The notes beneath the pieces were generated by a model, which was given only the letters and a program-made list of their open reading frames with translations, had not been told where the DNA came from and did no database searches. Source: JAVHYG01 sp040390025 (lineage in GTDB: Bacteria; Pseudomonadota; Gammaproteobacteria; Diplorickettsiales; Diplorickettsiaceae). From it: 64,000 bases of DNA. The stretch covers positions 62,001 through 126,000 of the forward strand of contig JAZJZD010000009.1 in assembly GCA_040390025.1 (NCBI GenBank), read 5' to 3'. The position numbers and the translations under genes were made by a program. Of this stretch, positions 24,695 through 34,600 are shown one piece after another (positions within the stretch are counted from its first letter, which is position 1; each line of letters opens with the position of its first letter).

Positions 24695-26266
24695 ATGTTT
24701 CGTCAAAATAAGTCAATTTATTTTATAGAAATTTTTTGGCTATTTTCTCTTATCATTTTCGCTAGTTTGATTTATTTAAATCAGAAGTATATTGGACTAT
24801 TTTTTAATTCCGATCATCTGATGTTTCCTTCTGTTTTTAAAGATTTATTTTTAAATCAAGGCCATTATAAGGATTGGAGTTTGTCTCCAGCACCTCATTT
24901 TTTTCCTGATATATTTACTTTTTCTCCCGCATTTCTTTTGACTAAAGATATCTATTTTCAGTTTCTAATAACTTTATGTTTGCAACTAGTGTTTTTGTAC
25001 TTAGCAGTAAAATATTTATATAGCCAATTTTTCTCAAAAACAAGCGCAATAGTATTTTCTTTAGCTTCAGCAAGTATTTTTTACTTGTTGACGTTTAAAA
25101 AACCTGCTTCTATTTTGCTTGCGGCTGGACCATTAATTCCTGCCGGGCATATGGGTGAATTTATAGTGGGTATTTTTGTTGTTGGTATGCAGCTGAAAAT
25201 TATTAATTATAGCGATAATTTAGAGCATAAAAACAATTTACTTTTGCTTGGAACAGCGCTGAGTTTTCTTTGTAGCCTATCAGATTGGTTGTTTTTTATA
25301 CAATTCTCGGCGGCAATTTTTTTTATATATTTATTTTTATATATAAATCGAAGTATTAAATTTAAAGTTGTACGTCACTATGCTCTTTTACCTTTTATGG
25401 CCTCTATAGCAGGCGTTTTTTTTACAAAACATGTTGTTCCAGCGGACATTTTGTCAGGATATTTGTCACATCCATCACTTGAGAAAATATCAATAGATAC
25501 AATTCATAACCAATTTTTAATGTTAATTAATCTATTTAAAATGGATTTGAATTGGTTTACAGGTATTCAATCCATTTTATTTTATAGTGGTGTTTTTTTT
25601 CTATTTTTTATTCATATTAAAACAAAAAAAACTGTTAGTTCATTAGATATAAAATTACGCTTTTTAAGCGGCTTTATAATTTTCAGTAGTAGTTTATCTA
25701 TAATTTCTATCTTTCTATTAGCTCAAGAAAATTATGTACAGGATAAATATTTATTCCCGCTATTTTTTTTTCCAGTATTGCTGTTTTTTTATTTAAACAC
25801 TAAGTTAGTGAATTTTAGGTTTATTTATAACAGTGTATTAGGACTAGCAGGTTTAGTAATATTAGTTGTCTTATTTTATATCATCACATTACCTCACCAA
25901 CCTGGATTTAAAATTAAGCTAAGTTATTATCCAAGCTATATTACCTGCATTGACCAGACATTACATGGGCATGATCCGAATGGAATTGCTCAATATTGGG
26001 ATGCAAGACTTATTTCTATGCTAAGTAGAGAAAAATTGCAAGTTATGCCAGTTCTTTCAAACTTAGTAAACTTTCCCTTTGCTATAAATAGAAAAAGATA
26101 TAGAAGCACTTATGCTTTTGCAATTATTGACACAAGCCTTACAGGCGATTGGCTTCTTGATCAAACGTTAATTGAAAGTATAAATGGACGACCTGAAAAA
26201 ACTGTATATTGCGGAAGTAAAAAAATATTAATTTATCAGGAAAATAAATTAAAAGTTCATGTATAG
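24695..26266 (+). CDS. Uncharacterised polytopic membrane protein
   Basis: This 523-residue protein has around ten hydrophobic helices and a soluble tail of about 110 residues. I do not recognise a family. An acidic SDHLMFP in the first outside loop, after the first helix, resembles the catalytic-loop position of GT-C glycosyltransferases, so a periplasmic sugar transferase is possible but unproven. The gene is very AT-rich. It follows the ColD-like gene by 41 bases with a ribosome-binding-like ggag before the ATG, and ends facing a leftward operon. Confidence 0.6.
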   Translation: MFRQNKSIYFIEIFWLFSLIIFASLIYLNQKYIGLFFNSDHLMFPSVFKDLFLNQGHYKDWSLSPAPHFFPDIFTFSPAFLLTKDIYFQFLITLCLQLVFLYLAVKYLYSQFFSKTSAIVFSLASASIFYLLTFKKPASILLAAGPLIPAGHMGEFIVGIFVVGMQLKIINYSDNLEHKNNLLLLGTALSFLCSLSDWLFFIQFSAAIFFIYLFLYINRSIKFKVVRHYALLPFMASIAGVFFTKHVVPADILSGYLSHPSLEKISIDTIHNQFLMLINLFKMDLNWFTGIQSILFYSGVFFLFFIHIKTKKTVSSLDIKLRFLSGFIIFSSSLSIISIFLLAQENYVQDKYLFPLFFFPVLLFFYLNTKLVNFRFIYNSVLGLAGLVILVVLFYIITLPHQPGFKIKLSYYPSYITCIDQTLHGHDPNGIAQYWDARLISMLSREKLQVMPVLSNLVNFPFAINRKRYRSTYAFAIIDTSLTGDWLLDQTLIESINGRPEKTVYCGSKKILIYQENKLKVHV

Positions 26267-26327
26267 AAAAATTTATTTTTTCTTATTTACTACTAATTAT
26301 TTAAAATGAAATTTTTTTAAGTTCAGA

Positions 26328-26337
26328 ACGAGCGGTA
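26328..26337. repeat. Single arm acgagcggta of the dispersed inverted repeat
   Basis: A lone copy lies in the 94-base gap between two convergent genes. No convincing terminator hairpin was seen in this gap. Confidence 0.4.
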
Positions 26338-26360
26338 TAGCAATGGATGCAAACGTGGCG

Positions 26361-27176
26361 TTATACACCCCGTTTAACAACAATTCCTATGGACGTGCAA
26401 ATATAGTCAGCTAATTTCAATTTAATATGCATATCTTGCTTGTAAGGTGGGATATCGATATGTGAATCAAGAGCATGTGTATTGGGCGCAATGACTAATT
26501 CAGAGACATAATGCCCGCGTTCGCGTAGAAGGCGAATTAGTTTTTCAATATCTTGTTTTCTATAAATAACAGTAACCCCTTGATCCAAGGTCTGCTCGTT
26601 AGAAGACAAATTATATTCTGTGGTATGGCAAGCAATTCCACCGACACGCAATGTTTTTTCAACGCTATTTATAACAAAATCTATGCCTGATTGTAGTGAT
26701 CCTAAATGTTCAAAACAGCAAGAAGACCAACAAAAATCAAATTCATTGAGTTGTCGATCGATATTATTCATATCGCAAGTTTTATAGGCGACGCGTTCTT
26801 TAAACTGTTTTTTGGATAAAATTTCGGGCTTATGTATTTTATCTAAAGATTCTGAAAATTGCTGATGTAGATTCCAACCATCTCTATATGCAATTTCGGA
26901 TGGTGCATCGGTTGCTAAAATCTGGCAGTCTAATGAGGCAAAAAAAGATGATAAGGGTTCTGAGCCAACACCAAAACCAAGACCTTTAGCGCCTGGAAGC
27001 AAAATTTTCTGCTGATACAGGTGATGTATAATGTAAACGAACTCCCATTGTTTCCGATGGAATCTGGGCGCTTGAATAATATTTTCACATATTTTTTTGT
27101 AGCTTGGATGAAAAAAATCCGTTGCATTACAGGTTGAATAGGCCATAAAAGGGCTGGATTCGTTGACTTCAATCAA
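26361..27176 (-). CDS. SAM-dependent methyltransferase-like protein
   Basis: A 271-residue protein with a SAM-binding-type glycine motif (GLGFGVGSEPLSSFFA, near 66-81), an acidic residue at the end of the next strand (ILATDAPSE) and a CCFEHLGSLQSGIDF segment like the post-motif region of class I methyltransferases. The start is a TTG at 27176, supported by an aaagga seven bases upstream; an ATG ten codons later lacks one. It is the last gene of the leftward operon. The substrate is unknown. Confidence 0.65.
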   Translation of the reverse strand: MIEVNESSPFMAYSTCNATDFFHPSYKKICENIIQAPRFHRKQWEFVYIIHHLYQQKILLPGAKGLGFGVGSEPLSSFFASLDCQILATDAPSEIAYRDGWNLHQQFSESLDKIHKPEILSKKQFKERVAYKTCDMNNIDRQLNEFDFCWSSCCFEHLGSLQSGIDFVINSVEKTLRVGGIACHTTEYNLSSNEQTLDQGVTVIYRKQDIEKLIRLLRERGHYVSELVIAPNTHALDSHIDIPPYKQDMHIKLKLADYICTSIGIVVKRGV

Positions 27177-27238
27177 ATTAATTTCCTTTTAATAAATTAG
27201 ACTGTAATTAGAGTTAATTATTTTTAAATAAGTAGTTC

Positions 27239-28438
27239 TCATACACTATCTGTGTTTTTAGTATTAAGTGCCAATTTGCTCATTAAACTATAGAATAATA
27301 GTCCATGTTCTGACATAGTATTTAAGGTGTTTTCCTCTAAAATAACTACATCCGCAGCGAGAATTGAATCTAAGACATGTGTGGAATTAATATTAACATC
27401 TTCTACAAGTGGATCGCTATTTTTCTTATATTCAGTTTTACTGAATTTAAAATATCGGTAAAAGTCTATTTTTGAAAAAACATCACTTTTTAAAAAAGCA
27501 TCAAGAAATTGATCCGAAAAACTATCACCTACAATGGCTAAAGAAACGGGACTGATAGAGGACAATTTAAAATCGAGTTTTGGTACCAAATAATTTTTAT
27601 TAGCTTTGAATAGATTAAGTAATTCTGTTAGATCAACATCAGTTCCTTCTGGGTTTTTTAGTTTATAATTAAATGTTAATGGTTCAAGCGTAGGGATACC
27701 TAATTGATTAATGGTTTGTATAATTGCATTAGCCGCTACTCCTCCGGCTAAATAATTCCAGTGTGTTCCACCTCTAGGAAACATGCTGGTTTTATATTCC
27801 TTTGTTGCTTGTATCATTAAATGTGGACCACTTATATAGTGTATTCCTCTCTCAGATAAGAGAGCTTCTAAAGTTTTAACATGAGGGCTTATTCCATGTT
27901 TATTGCAATGAAAGCGATTAGGGATATCGCTAGGTAAGTATTCAGCTTTTGAGGGGGTAATAACATAAATAAATTTTTTACCCTTTCGTATGAAAAACTC
28001 ATTTAATTCTTTAAGTTTGTTCGCCCAGTTTAATAGATAGGCTTGGTCAAATGGAGGGCCATTTAGCCAGCAATAGTTATTGATATAGGCAAATTCATAG
28101 AGCTGCTTATTTTTTCCTATAACGATTTGGTTATTATACGAATAAGACTTTTTAAAAAGTGAATAGTAAATTTGATTGCTCAAACGAATCGTTAAGGTGC
28201 GTAAAGGTAGATTATTTGTAAACAACTGTTCATAATATTTTTGTATGTCATGTGAAATGAAATTTTTAATATTTATCTGAGGTTTATGTAGGTTTTCAAC
28301 AATCCCCCAAAGCTGTTTGTTGTAATAATCATTTAAGTTAAAATCGAATAATTTATTTAACAGAAATGCTGTTCCAGGTAAAAATATTAAAAGAAATATA
28401 AAAATTATAAAGTTATAATAAAAAAGTACTTTTCGCAT
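27239..28438 (-). CDS. AlgX/AlgJ-like SGNH-type acetyltransferase
   Basis: A 399-residue protein with one N-terminal membrane anchor (about residues 7-27). The periplasmic domain has the AlgX/AlgJ signature: YVITPSKAEYLPS, the GGTHWN motif (near 227-232) and the catalytic-Ser block IVGDSFSDQF. Such proteins O-acetylate polysaccharides in the periplasm using acyl groups passed by an MBOAT membrane protein. The MBOAT gene lies 18 bases upstream in the same operon, which supports the role. Confidence 0.83.
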   Translation of the reverse strand: MRKVLFYYNFIIFIFLLIFLPGTAFLLNKLFDFNLNDYYNKQLWGIVENLHKPQINIKNFISHDIQKYYEQLFTNNLPLRTLTIRLSNQIYYSLFKKSYSYNNQIVIGKNKQLYEFAYINNYCWLNGPPFDQAYLLNWANKLKELNEFFIRKGKKFIYVITPSKAEYLPSDIPNRFHCNKHGISPHVKTLEALLSERGIHYISGPHLMIQATKEYKTSMFPRGGTHWNYLAGGVAANAIIQTINQLGIPTLEPLTFNYKLKNPEGTDVDLTELLNLFKANKNYLVPKLDFKLSSISPVSLAIVGDSFSDQFLDAFLKSDVFSKIDFYRYFKFSKTEYKKNSDPLVEDVNINSTHVLDSILAADVVILEENTLNTMSEHGLLFYSLMSKLALNTKNTDSV

Positions 28439-28455
28439 TTAGTAAATTCCAGAAA

Positions 28456-29865
28456 TCAAAATTTAAAATAAAGGAATGGATTGAATCCAATCGCTGTAAT
28501 CTTTAATAAAGAAAAAAATCCAAAAATGCTAAATAGTAGATTATTAATGGATGGATACCATTTCCAGTTTAAGTAGCGCTGACTTAACCCAGTGTAACCA
28601 GGGAGTAATGGTGAAAATGAAAGTAGGGATCCGACTATAATTGCAGTAAGAATATTCGGTGTTACTTCAATGTAAGAAAAAGTTTGACTGCCTAAACCAA
28701 TGAGTGCTTTTAGATAATAATGTACTTGTATAAAATTATGTGAGCGAAAGATAACAAGGCCTATCATGAGAAACAATAACGTGATGGGAGCCGCAATGAG
28801 GGCAGGCAATTTATTGCTTAATTTTATCCAAAATAATTTATCTAAAATTAAAAATAGACCATTGTAAATGCCCCAAGCGACAAATGTCCAATTTGCACCA
28901 TGCCATAAGCCCACAAGTAAAAAACATATCCATAAGTTAAAATATCTACGTTTTGGGCTCGTTCGATTTCCTCCTAATGGGATATAGAGATATTCCCGAA
29001 TCCAAGTAGATAGAGAGATATGCCAACGCTGCCAAAATTCTGTAAAACTACGGGATATATAAGGCATATTAAAATTCTCTTTCAGATAAAATCCAAGCAT
29101 CCTGGCGATACCTAATGCCATATCTGAATAGGCAGAAAAGTCAAAATAAACTTGTAAAGTAAAACAAAAAATTCCTAGCCAGGCGTAGCTAAATCCAAGT
29201 TGAGTGGAAGAAAGTGAAAAAGCTTGATTGGCAATTTCTGAGCAGGTATCGGCAATTAATACCTTTTTTATTAGGCCAACGATAAAGCGCTTAAAACCTT
29301 CCGTAATATCTGCCAGTAAGTATAATCGTTCATGTAACTGTTTTTCAATTTCATGATATTTAACAATAGGGCCTGCCAAGAGTTTTGGAAATAAAAACAC
29401 ATAGGTTAAATATTTCATGGTATTTTTTGCAGGTTTTCCTTTGCCTCGGTAAGTATCAACAAGATAAGTTATTTTCTCAAAAGTAATAAAAGAAACCCCA
29501 ATAGGTAAAATAATATTAACAAACTCTGTAGAGTGTTGGATTTTTGGAATCCAATGAATTATATTGCTAATAAAGAAAATAGAATATTTATAATAAATTA
29601 AAATAGCTAAATTAATGACTATTCCTATTGCCATATAAAACTTAGTTTTTATATTTTCTCTGTCGTTTGCATAAATTAATCTACATATGAAATGATCGAT
29701 AAGGGAAGAAAGAATAGCAATAATGCAAAAAATAGGTTCGCTCCATAAATAAAAGCCCAGACTGCCTGTTAGTAAAATAGAATCACTATTTTTTTTAAAG
29801 TAAAAAAATAATAATAAAAATAACGGGAAAAAGCAGAAAATAAAAAAAGGAGATGAAAATGACAT
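28456..29865 (-). CDS. MBOAT-family O-acyltransferase (AlgI/DltB-like)
   Basis: A 469-residue polytopic protein with the MBOAT features: FWQRWHISLSTWIREYLYIPLGG and the catalytic His in LVGLWHGANWTFVAWG. AlgI-type proteins carry acyl groups across the inner membrane and pass them to a periplasmic transferase. Here that is the AlgX/AlgJ-like protein encoded next. The pair predicts O-acetylation of the O-antigen. An agga ribosome binding site lies eight bases before the ATG. Confidence 0.9.
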   Translation of the reverse strand: MSFSSPFFIFCFFPLFLLLFFYFKKNSDSILLTGSLGFYLWSEPIFCIIAILSSLIDHFICRLIYANDRENIKTKFYMAIGIVINLAILIYYKYSIFFISNIIHWIPKIQHSTEFVNIILPIGVSFITFEKITYLVDTYRGKGKPAKNTMKYLTYVFLFPKLLAGPIVKYHEIEKQLHERLYLLADITEGFKRFIVGLIKKVLIADTCSEIANQAFSLSSTQLGFSYAWLGIFCFTLQVYFDFSAYSDMALGIARMLGFYLKENFNMPYISRSFTEFWQRWHISLSTWIREYLYIPLGGNRTSPKRRYFNLWICFLLVGLWHGANWTFVAWGIYNGLFLILDKLFWIKLSNKLPALIAAPITLLFLMIGLVIFRSHNFIQVHYYLKALIGLGSQTFSYIEVTPNILTAIIVGSLLSFSPLLPGYTGLSQRYLNWKWYPSINNLLFSIFGFFSLLKITAIGFNPFLYFKF

Positions 29866-29886
29866 GTTGTCTGTTCCTGGAATAAA

Positions 29887-32800
29887 TTAAGCAGATACCT
29901 TATTTTTTAAAGTGACACTATTAAATTTTTTTAATAATTCATTTTTATCAAATCCCGCAATAATATTGCAGTATTTAAACTTTATTAAATGCTCATGGGC
30001 TATATATAGAAAATTATCAGTAGCATTAAAATCTAAATAAAAATCTTGCCTCGTCGGCTCAATAGCAAATATATAGGGAAATATGGCGGATAGTCTTTCT
30101 TTAAACTCTGCTAAAGTAATACGGTAGAAAATGTTAAGGCACCAATGATTCATTTCTAGATATACAATAGGCTTGAATTGTTTTAGAAGCTTCTTTGCAC
30201 CCTCAAGTGCAAATAATTCGTAGCCTTCTAAATCCATTTTTATAAAATCTACACGTTCAATTTCTAGTTTTTCAAATATACTATCAAGTGGTTTGATGGG
30301 AACTTCTTTCGAGGAAATACATTTTTTATTGGCCTGTTGATAAGAATCTACAATAAAAGCGCCTGCTAGGAAATCTCCATGTGATTGCATCATAACCTGG
30401 CATTCTTTATTTCCTACACCAAAATTATGTGCAAAGATGTTTTTTATACGCGAGTTTTTAATATTATTTTTTAAAAGATTAAAGGTATATGACATAGGCT
30501 CAATGGCAATTATTTTTCCTTTTTTACAAATATTGGCTAAAGCTATTGCCGTGAGGCCGATATTGGCACCTAAATCTAATACCTGATAATCATCTTTACA
30601 GAAAATATTAAAAATTGAAACGAGGGAGGGGTCAAAAGGGTTTCCTGCATAGTCTAAATAGCGTTCTTCACCTTCAATGTAATATTCATTATTTACAATT
30701 TGAATTTTTCTATTGATTATTTTTAATTGAGATAAATAGGGATCTAACGCAGGAGTATGTTCTTTCCATTTAGTGGACCACTGTTGTTTTATAAGTAGTT
30801 TTAACAGTCCTGAAAGTATTTCTTTGTTGTTTTTTATATCTAAACATCCTATTTTTGGAGGATTACTCCTTTTAATCGAGATGGAATTTAACCACAGTCT
30901 AAGCATGGGTAAAACCTCTTTTTCTAGGCCAACAAAACCATCAGCTAGCGTAGCTAGTTTTTTTAAATTTGTTTGAATTTCTAAATTTTGTGGTTTGGAA
31001 AAAATTATTTTTTCATTCATATTTTCTATTGAAAATAAAAAATATACTTTTATACCTTTTGCATGCCAGTTTTCTATATTCAGCGTAGACTGCATTATTG
31101 TTTTACTAGAAAGATTGAAGATTAATAACATATCTTTAGGTGAAATTTCTAGTGGAGTGTCTTGAAGAGTTTTTTCAGAAAAATGAAGTCGCTGTGCAAA
31201 AAAATCAGTAGCGTGATAGTACTGATCATTTATAACATTATAGTAGATAGCTTCAATGCGTAAGTCAGGTATGGATGAAGTTATAAGCTCTAGTAAAAGA
31301 TTTATATGAACTTCATTGGTGTGATTAATGCTTTCTTTTAATACTGAAATGTCTATAAGTAATCGAGGAGATCCTATTGCACTACGATTTGCTGAGATAG
31401 CGTTGGCTACAGCTAATAAATCTTCTTCATTGGGTTGTTGAATAATATTTTTTGATAAATTCTGAATAAGATGTTTTTCTTTGAAATTTTCATTATTCTG
31501 GTAACTATATTCAATAGCATTGTAGTACTGTTTTCCTGTTTCAGCAGGATGGTGATATTTTCTTATATAATCTAAAGCATTTGCAGATAGTTTTTTGCAT
31601 AAATTTATGTTTTTGTAAAGATTATGAATGGCTTTACTTAATTCTTCGTCAGTAAATTTATCATTTAGTTTAAGCATAGCTTGATCACTTATTTCTCTGA
31701 TACTACCGTGATTGTTTGCTATAGTTGGAATTCCATGAGACAAACAATTTAATATACTTGCCGAGGTTTCACCTCGAGAGTCAGTGCGCAATTGCACCGC
31801 GATGTCAGTGGCTAATAAGTAGTTCTTCATGAAGTCTTCTTTTACAAAGTTTGCAAAATGAACTCGTTTTTGTAGATTATTTAATGTTATTAAATTTAAT
31901 AGCTTTTCATCATAATCACCACTATATCTTTCTCCAATGAAAATTAAATGCAGATTATTTTTATTAATTAATAGGGAGGTCAAACAGGCTGAAATTAAGC
32001 GATGATTGAGTTTATTTGGATGGAGGTAGCCAAAAGAACAGATTAAAAAGTCATTTTGGGAGAAGCCCAAATTAGTTCTAGCTTTTTTCTGATCACTATT
32101 TAAAATAGTTTGAGCTAAGTGCGGTGGTGATACGGCTATACATCTTGGAGCAATCAAGGGTCCGTACCACTTTTCTGCTAAACTAATCGCATGTTTAGAA
32201 TGAGTGATTATGCCTAATGCTCGTTTTAGTACTGAAATATTACAGGGGTACAGTTTCATGGTTTCTGCCCTCCCTTTTATTTGATGATGGGCGAGTCCTG
32301 AAAAACCATGTGAGTCATATAATGCGCGATAGAAAATGTGTTTTTTACTAGGGAGGCTAACGTCTACCCAATGAAAGAGTCCACTTAGGAAAAAATCATG
32401 TAATACCACAATACCCGGATACACATTTAATAGGTCTAGCATGTAGTGATGAAAATAGGAGTTACCAAATTGGTATAAAACGATATCAAATAAATCAGCG
32501 TGATTAATGAACCAAGTTACATTTTTTATTGGGAAATTTGCTTTTAGCCAATCATCTTCAATAGTGGTTTGATTAGTAATTAATATTATTTCATAAAAAC
32601 AGGCTAACTCAGGTATAACTTGGGCACTATAGTCAGAAATTCCAGTTTTTTCTGCAGGTAAAGGGGAAATGTAAGCTAATTTTTTTTTATGGTAGGAAGG
32701 TTGTGTTTTTTTAAGTGTAGTTTTAGTTTCATATAATCTTTCCAACACTTGTAGTGCTTTCTTTGCAGTATTTTCCCAGGTAAATTTTTTTGCGTGTTTT

Positions 32801-33942
32801 TCTCCATGTTCTTTAAGAAAATTTTGAAAATCTTTGTTCGTTAAAACTTCAGTGATTTTTTTTGCTATTGTTTGGGGAGTTTTTGGATCGAATAAAGCTT
32901 CTGGACAGCCAGTTGCTTCTGGCATGCTGCTGACGTTAGAGCTAATAACTGGAGCGCCACAGGCCATGGCTTCTATGATAGGTAAGCCAAAACCTTCGTG
33001 GAGTGAAGGAAATACAAATAAGCTACACAGGCTATACAGAATAATAAGCTTATCTTCGGGTACGTAGTTTATAAAGATAACTTCGTCACTACTAAGTTTA
33101 AAATGGGTACAAAAAGCATAGGCAAAATGTGCTATAGTAGATTCAGCGCTAGTTACTATAATAACTAATTGGTATTTTTTTCTTAATTCGGCCGGTAAAA
33201 GTGAAAAAGCTTCTACAAGACTTCGGACATTTTTTCGGAAATCAAATCCTCCGATATAAAATATAAACTCGCGTTTAATTCCATATTCCCTTAACTCATG
33301 CAACTTCTCTCCGCTTTTAGCACAGGACATAAATTTATTGTCTACACCCACTGAGCAGTTGGCAATTCGGTCACTAGGAAATGAAAGAAGCTCTATTGCT
33401 TCCCTTGAAGTAGAATCTGATATAGTTAATAAAAAATCCAGTTGTTTTAAAAACTGCATTTTTTTCACAAAAAAATGCGGTGCCCCAGAGTTTTTTATAT
33501 AAAAGTCTGGATATATGAAAGGGATTAGATCGTATAAAGTAGAGACAGTGAGATAATTATGATTAAGGTGTCCTATGGAAATAGGGGCATCATCAATCCA
33601 TCCTTCAAATGGACTAGAAATATAGACAATATCAGGTGCTAAACTGTCTAAAAAGTGTTCCCTGATTTTTTCTGAGGCTTGTATACGCCAGTAATTCTTA
33701 TGATCATGACCTGAAATTTTTTTTGGAGTTTCAAAAACTTTGATTTGTTTCTGTGGTATTAAATTTTTAAAAATATTGCGTACCGATTCAATTGTATTCG
33801 AACAATTAGCGTTTAATAGAAGATAAAATTCATGCATGCTTGCTTGACGAATTAGCGCTTTACTTAATTCAAGGCTATAACGGGCAATTCCACGGTTTCG
33901 ACTGATGCCTTGTGCGCTTTGTAAGTCTATAATAATTCGCAT
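29887..33942 (-). CDS. Giant glycosyltransferase fusion: GT4 - GT4 - unknown - FkbM methyltransferase
   Basis: A single 1351-residue protein. Residues 1-400 are a GT4 enzyme (IIIDLQSAQGISRNRGIARY, YIGGFDFRKNVRSL, FPSLHEGFGLPIIEAMACG). Residues 420-800 are a second GT4 (ISPLPAEKTGISDYSAQVIP, ASILNCLSHGIPTIAN). Residues 830-1110 are poorly defined; RLLIDISVL in it resembles another GT start. Residues about 1115-1310 are an FkbM methyltransferase (VLDLGANIGLTAIALA, IEPMSY, DFIKMDLEGYE). Fusion suggests sequential addition of two sugars followed by methylation, perhaps a terminating cap. The gene starts five bases after the preceding stop. Confidence 0.88.
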   Translation of the reverse strand: MRIIIDLQSAQGISRNRGIARYSLELSKALIRQASMHEFYLLLNANCSNTIESVRNIFKNLIPQKQIKVFETPKKISGHDHKNYWRIQASEKIREHFLDSLAPDIVYISSPFEGWIDDAPISIGHLNHNYLTVSTLYDLIPFIYPDFYIKNSGAPHFFVKKMQFLKQLDFLLTISDSTSREAIELLSFPSDRIANCSVGVDNKFMSCAKSGEKLHELREYGIKREFIFYIGGFDFRKNVRSLVEAFSLLPAELRKKYQLVIIVTSAESTIAHFAYAFCTHFKLSSDEVIFINYVPEDKLIILYSLCSLFVFPSLHEGFGLPIIEAMACGAPVISSNVSSMPEATGCPEALFDPKTPQTIAKKITEVLTNKDFQNFLKEHGEKHAKKFTWENTAKKALQVLERLYETKTTLKKTQPSYHKKKLAYISPLPAEKTGISDYSAQVIPELACFYEIILITNQTTIEDDWLKANFPIKNVTWFINHADLFDIVLYQFGNSYFHHYMLDLLNVYPGIVVLHDFFLSGLFHWVDVSLPSKKHIFYRALYDSHGFSGLAHHQIKGRAETMKLYPCNISVLKRALGIITHSKHAISLAEKWYGPLIAPRCIAVSPPHLAQTILNSDQKKARTNLGFSQNDFLICSFGYLHPNKLNHRLISACLTSLLINKNNLHLIFIGERYSGDYDEKLLNLITLNNLQKRVHFANFVKEDFMKNYLLATDIAVQLRTDSRGETSASILNCLSHGIPTIANNHGSIREISDQAMLKLNDKFTDEELSKAIHNLYKNINLCKKLSANALDYIRKYHHPAETGKQYYNAIEYSYQNNENFKEKHLIQNLSKNIIQQPNEEDLLAVANAISANRSAIGSPRLLIDISVLKESINHTNEVHINLLLELITSSIPDLRIEAIYYNVINDQYYHATDFFAQRLHFSEKTLQDTPLEISPKDMLLIFNLSSKTIMQSTLNIENWHAKGIKVYFLFSIENMNEKIIFSKPQNLEIQTNLKKLATLADGFVGLEKEVLPMLRLWLNSISIKRSNPPKIGCLDIKNNKEILSGLLKLLIKQQWSTKWKEHTPALDPYLSQLKIINRKIQIVNNEYYIEGEERYLDYAGNPFDPSLVSIFNIFCKDDYQVLDLGANIGLTAIALANICKKGKIIAIEPMSYTFNLLKNNIKNSRIKNIFAHNFGVGNKECQVMMQSHGDFLAGAFIVDSYQQANKKCISSKEVPIKPLDSIFEKLEIERVDFIKMDLEGYELFALEGAKKLLKQFKPIVYLEMNHWCLNIFYRITLAEFKERLSAIFPYIFAIEPTRQDFYLDFNATDNFLYIAHEHLIKFKYCNIIAGFDKNELLKKFNSVTLKNKVSA

Positions 33943-33947
33943 ATGAT

Positions 33948-34532
33948 TTAATCAATTATTAACTTGCGGGAGGGTAAGTGTAATTTTAAGTCTCTATAGA
34001 TCTGTTCTGTTGTACAAGTTAGTGCTTTATCTTTTTCTATGACTAATAGAGGAATTTCTTTATGAATTTTATTGGGGCTTACGTTTAAATTTAAAATTTT
34101 TTTTACTTTCGCTTTAAGTTGTGGAAAGTCTTTTAATTGTTGTAAGGTAGCAATTTTCCACGTTTTGTTATCTAAAATGGAATTTAGAATGGGTAAGAAA
34201 ACCCAGCGAATGAGTGAAATCAAAAGATAGTCGATAAAAATTATTTTGTCATGTTTAGAAGAGCTATTTAGCCATACACGAATATATTTTAAAAATTTAA
34301 TAATTCTAGGATAGAGTAAAATTTTATATTTTATTCTTATTTTTAGCCAAATTGGGGTGTATTTTCTTGCTAGAGAAATTAAGTGGTATAATATTTTTTT
34401 TAAAAAATATTTTTTTATAGTTAGAAGTAATCTAATTGTATCTTTTATGCTTATATAGAGATAATATATAAATTTTTTAGAAAAAATATTTTTTTTAATA
34501 TTTATTATTTTTTTGTGTATTGTAAAATACAT
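33948..34532 (-). CDS. Small basic protein of unknown function
   Basis: This 194-residue protein matches no family I know. The first 100 residues are very rich in Lys, Ile, Leu and Tyr and form amphipathic or weakly membrane-associated helices. The C-terminal half contains ATLQQLKDFPQLKAKVKKIL and TTEQIYRDLKLHLPSRK. A clear aaagga ribosome binding site precedes the ATG, and the gene sits between gmd and the giant glycosyltransferase, five bases from the latter. It may help anchor that enzyme, or be a remnant of a larger gene; neither is shown. Confidence 0.6.
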   Translation of the reverse strand: MYFTIHKKIINIKKNIFSKKFIYYLYISIKDTIRLLLTIKKYFLKKILYHLISLARKYTPIWLKIRIKYKILLYPRIIKFLKYIRVWLNSSSKHDKIIFIDYLLISLIRWVFLPILNSILDNKTWKIATLQQLKDFPQLKAKVKKILNLNVSPNKIHKEIPLLVIEKDKALTCTTEQIYRDLKLHLPSRKLIID

Positions 34533-34600
34533 GGGTATTTTCCTTTAAAAAATAAAATAAAAAATATTTAATGTATTTATTATTTCTAATAAATTTCCTG

